From: an uncultured Pseudomonadales bacterium
Lineage (GTDB): Bacteria > Pseudomonadota > Gammaproteobacteria > Pseudomonadales > Porticoccaceae
Reading direction: 5' to 3'
Assembly (NCBI GenBank): GCA_905478975.1
Contig: CAJQKW010000092.1
Coordinates: 1 to 44,632, forward strand
Length of the DNA: 44,632 nt
Shown here: piece by piece, positions 42,367 through 44,632 of the stretch
Layout of the letters: every line of letters begins with the position of its first letter
How positions within the stretch are numbered: the first letter of the stretch is position 1
Made by a program: the position numbers and the translations under genes
Notes under the pieces: generated by a model
Told to the model about the DNA's origin: nothing
Databases searched by the model: none
The model's input: only the letters and a program-made list of their open reading frames with translations

Positions 42367-42909
42367 ATGTCGTCATTAGAAAACCTTGCTCAACACAAAC
42401 TACAGCCCTTATTAGTGGTCGTTATGGGTGTGTCGGGAACCGGCAAGTCAACCCTGGCCAATGAAATTGCAAAACGTTCTGGATTGATCTATCTAGACGC
42501 GGACTCCTTTCACAGTGCCGAAGCGATCGCACAGATGTCACAGGGCATACCCCTAACTGATGCTCAGCGAGCACCCTGGATAGAACGCATATACAACCAA
42601 CTATGTGAATATGAATCAAACAATGACGGCTGCGTCCTCGCCTACTCCGGATTAAAGCAGCAACACCGGAAAATTATCTTTAGCGCTTATAAGCATACCG
42701 CTGGGGTCTTATTGAATGCTGATCCAGATTTAATAACTGAGCGTTTAGTTAGCCGGAGCGACCACTTTATGCCTGCACAATTGCTCAGTAGCCAAATTGC
42801 CGAGATGCAGCCCTTTGATAGTGAAGTACCAATATTAAGGCTCGATACTGCTGATAGCGTAGAGCAGTTACTGGTACAATTCTTAGAATTTATGGACCTA
42901 TTAAATTAG
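42367..42909 (+). CDS. gntK: Gluconokinase
   Basis: A 180-residue P-loop kinase of standard GntK length. The Walker A motif GVSGTGKST is at 21-29, followed by IYLDADSFHSAEAIAQMSQGIPLTDAQRAPWI, which binds the sugar acid, and YSGLKQQHRKII. It phosphorylates gluconate to 6-phosphogluconate in the cytoplasm. It is divergent from the GH3-permease-repressor-lactonase operon, with a LacI-type operator 19 bp before its ATG. Confidence 0.95.
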   Translation: MSSLENLAQHKLQPLLVVVMGVSGTGKSTLANEIAKRSGLIYLDADSFHSAEAIAQMSQGIPLTDAQRAPWIERIYNQLCEYESNNDGCVLAYSGLKQQHRKIIFSAYKHTAGVLLNADPDLITERLVSRSDHFMPAQLLSSQIAEMQPFDSEVPILRLDTADSVEQLLVQFLEFMDLLN

Positions 42910-43064
42910 CCTTCAGCTTAGCCATTCACTCTTTGTAGTCAGATTATTTAGAGCTATAGACACGACTCTAAAGGCATAGCTTAATTGCATAAGCCGCAAG
43001 TTAAATCTTATTTCCTTTCGACAGCGTAAGTGCCTCTGCGGATAAATCATAATCGGAGTGAGTT

Positions 43065-43406
43065 TTGGACATTATTGTTTCTTCTATAGCCTTTTTCAGC
43101 ATAACTGCCTTTGTCTACTTTAGAGTCGGCTACGGAAATATTACCAACAGCTATCGCCTGTGGTTCCAAGAGGGCTATTGGGTGAATTACAACATAGTAG
43201 AGGCTGGGGCCTGGCTTGCCAAAGCCGCTGTTATTCTGCCCGGACTTATTTGGCAGAAAGAAATATGGCAGTTACATGTGATTACGCTGTTTACTTCCGG
43301 CCTGCTGATCTGGGTCTCTGAACGCAAGTTACTGCCTACAATGGTGGCCTTTAATACCCTTTGGATTGGTTTATCGTCGGTGGTAATTGTGCGAAATTTA
43401 ATCTGA
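43065..43406 (+). CDS. Small hypothetical membrane protein
   Basis: A 113-residue protein with three or four membrane helices (IVSSIAFFSITAFVYF, AGAWLAKAAVILPGLIW, LHVITLFTSGLLIWV, MVAFNTLWIGLSSVVIV). No family recognised. The TTG start has GGAG about nine bases upstream. It stands alone after the gluconokinase gene; 42910-43064 holds nothing I can identify. Confidence 0.62.
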   Translation: MDIIVSSIAFFSITAFVYFRVGYGNITNSYRLWFQEGYWVNYNIVEAGAWLAKAAVILPGLIWQKEIWQLHVITLFTSGLLIWVSERKLLPTMVAFNTLWIGLSSVVIVRNLI

Positions 43407-43574
43407 GGCCCACAACAAAATTGCGAAATGACTAATCAGGGCGGGAGACTGTTAGTAAAAGGTTCTACCTCAGCAGGTTTCTCCCTGCTAACATCAAGCA
43501 AGCTTTTGGGTAGCTGTGTAGTTAAGTCGAGTAATCCTTTGGGGGATTGGTTAGCCATCAATCTGGCCTTAGTT

Positions 43575-43868
43575 TTATATCTTACTGCTCTGAACTACTT
43601 TGTCCCCTATTATTGTGAAAGTGCTTATTCCAGAATAGAGCCAGTGAACATACTGGTATGTCTCGACAGTCTGGCCAGTATACGGTGGATTTTTAGCCCT
43701 ATATTGAGCGACTAGCTTGGCTTTCTTTACGATACAGAATGCTTCGTCCCTAGTCATATCGAGCAAGACCATCTTATTTTCTTTTTTAAACTGCTTACAC
43801 TCGGCTTTTGGCATATCAGCAAAGCTAAAGGGGCTTATCAGTATTAGGATAATCATTAGTCTTTTCAT
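43575..43868 (-). CDS. Small exported hypothetical protein
   Basis: A 97-residue protein with a signal peptide (MKRLMIILILISPFSFAD, cleavage after SFA) and a mature part of about 80 residues rich in Lys and aromatic residues, with two Cys (AECKQF and AFCIVKK) that may form a disulfide. Start at 43868 chosen for AGAGAGG upstream. The opposing frame at 43428-43715 overlaps it and is less gene-like. Not recognised. Confidence 0.6.
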   Translation of the reverse strand: MKRLMIILILISPFSFADMPKAECKQFKKENKMVLLDMTRDEAFCIVKKAKLVAQYRAKNPPYTGQTVETYQYVHWLYSGISTFTIIGDKVVQSSKI

Positions 43869-44059
43869 TCTGTGCCTCTCTGGTTTCACAAAATCCTAAC
43901 TTATTTTTTTTAGCCAGTCATTGGGATTTTTTTTGCGGAGGGCATATAGATATTTAGAACGGTGGTTTTCAGGAGGGAGGTATGAATAAGAGTACGTTTT
44001 TGATTACAACTGTAACTCTAACTCTAACTCTGGTCAGATTTTCTACACCAAAAATGAAA

Positions 44060-44083
44060 AAACCCCAGAATTTTCAGGGGTTT
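44060..44083. terminator. Terminator-like hairpin
   Basis: AAACCCC, GAA and TTC, GGGGTTT form a nearly continuous stem around a short centre. It follows a stretch with TAACTC three times (44013-44030) and a strong ribosome site (GGAGGGAGGT) at about 43972 that leads into a 62-codon frame of no recognisable product; this may be the 5' relic of a lost gene. Confidence 0.5.
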
Positions 44084-44215
44084 CAACGATTTTACAGTCT
44101 CTCTCAACTCTTTGATTCAACCCAGAATAGAGCCGGGCTCTTCATTTCAAACGAGTTCAGGAAACCCTGAGAAATTGGGGCCGTATTGAGGTTGCCATAC
44201 TTTTTCGGACGATTT

Positions 44216-44295
44216 AGAAATTGGGGCCGTATCGCTTATTTTTTAACCAGTATCCAGAAATTGGGGCCGTATCGCTTATTTTTTAACCAGTATCC
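44216..44295 (+). repeat. 40-bp tandem repeat
   Basis: Two exact 40-bp copies (44216-44255, 44256-44295) begin AGAAATTGGGGCCGTATCGC and end AACCAGTATCC. A partial copy of the first 16 bases (GAAATTGGGGCCGTAT) lies at 44171. No coding potential recognised. Confidence 0.92.
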
Positions 44296-44333
44296 TGTAC
44301 ACCGGGCTCAAACAAAGTACCTCGTCATACCGT

Positions 44334-44632
44334 CCCCCGCATCTTTGATAGGTTGGAGTGCCGAACTGGAGGGATTGATTGATATCAGCCTAGGGGCTGA
44401 TATCAAGTACTGCGCACCGCCTTTGGCGTCCAAAATGCGTTCGCGTTTAGTGATAGATTTCAGCCTGAAGGGCTGAGATCTAGTCCTGCGGACCGCCTGT
44501 GGCGCCCAAAACGCATTCGCGTTTAGTCGAACCGGCTAGGGGTCTCACCCTTCGTTCGACGGCAAAAAAAATCCCCCGCATCTGCGATGGTTTGGTGTGT
44601 TGAATGGGAGGGATTGATTGCTATCAAGCTGA
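44334..44632 (+). repeat. Nested hairpin-containing repeat array, incomplete at the window end
   Basis: A higher-order unit of about 239 bp begins with CCCCCGCATCT at 44334 and again at 44573, each leading to GGAGGGATTGATTG. Inside it, a 55-bp segment ending TTCGCGTTTAGT occurs at 44397-44451 and 44473-44527 (76 bp apart). Each is preceded by a hairpin: GATATCAGCC/GGCTGATATC with TAGG loop (44381-44404), and a similar one at 44456-44480. A third stem, GTCGAAC/GTTCGAC, spans 44526-44560. The array continues beyond the window. No gene is visible in 43869-44632. Confidence 0.85.

Noticed and set aside
43428-43715. A 95-codon plus-strand reading frame
   Set aside because: It overlaps the minus-strand gene at 43575-43868, which has a clear signal peptide and ribosome site; the plus frame has neither.
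43982-44170. A 62-codon frame with a strong ribosome site
   Set aside because: The peptide is built from a TAACTC repeat and a terminator hairpin and has no recognisable domain; at most it is the relic of a lost gene.
44334-44632. Integron attC array
   Set aside because: The repeats contain hairpins, but I find no RYYYAAC/GTTRRRY core pairs and no cassette genes between units.

Overview
The window most resembles a chromosomal segment of a marine, heterotrophic gammaproteobacterium (Cellvibrionales / SAR92-like by gene content; this is inference, since no rRNA or other phylogenetic marker is present). The indications are moderate GC, many exported lipoproteins and esterases, a secreted sulfatase, a GH3 glucosidase, an AlkB-type monooxygenase, TauD-type oxygenases and a DUF5916 outer-membrane protein. 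I see no tRNA, rRNA, CRISPR array, phage module or intact insertion sequence.

Layout. (1) 47-6031, minus strand: a five-gene operon with a sodium/solute symporter, a Gfo/Idh/MocA oxidoreductase, an aldo/keto reductase, a SyrP/TauD-like oxygenase and an exported alpha/beta hydrolase. (2) 6131-8385: hairpin repeats, a small lipoprotein gene with a clear terminator, and a broken TauD-family gene. (3) 8584-15151: a DUF1501 (Tat-exported) and DUF1800 (lipoprotein) pair, converging on a sulfatase-YHYH fusion lipoprotein. (4) 15433-16632: a truncated membrane gene abutting about 620 bp of compound repeats (a roughly 122-bp hairpin followed by 22-bp tandem units), then a fold-back element. (5) 16887-24839: small hypotheticals, a thioesterase, a two-esterase fusion lipoprotein, a LysR regulator, a reductase-like protein with a signal peptide, and an ADP/ATP-carrier-like transporter. 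(6) 25268-36169: an aliphatic-oxidation cluster with an alkyl-sulfatase-like metallo-beta-lactamase-fold protein, two paralogous AraC regulators, AlkB, a DUF1330 protein, a DUF5916 outer-membrane protein, an SDR and an EthA-like flavin monooxygenase. (7) 36199-42909: a gluconate / beta-glucoside cassette (SMP-30 lactonase, LacI regulator, gluconate permease, GH3 enzyme, and a divergent gluconokinase). (8) 42910-44632: small hypotheticals and tandem/hairpin repeats running off the end.

The most notable system is in region 6. Three promoters, in front of alkB, the SDR gene and the flavin monooxygenase gene, share direct repeats close to TTGACCGTATTTGAC spaced exactly 22 bp apart. Each set is followed 38-39 bp later by GTCAATTACAAT, which supplies the -10 element. 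Two paralogous AraC-type regulators sit divergently from two of these promoters. This looks like a small dedicated regulon for oxidising an aliphatic (or alkyl-sulfate-derived) substrate: hydroxylation, then alcohol oxidation, then oxygen insertion into a ketone.

A second theme is short tandem duplication. Exact or near-exact 15-bp (five-codon) units occur inside several coding sequences, two of them in the hydrophobic core of a signal peptide. Period-22 units grow from the right end of the hairpin repeat.
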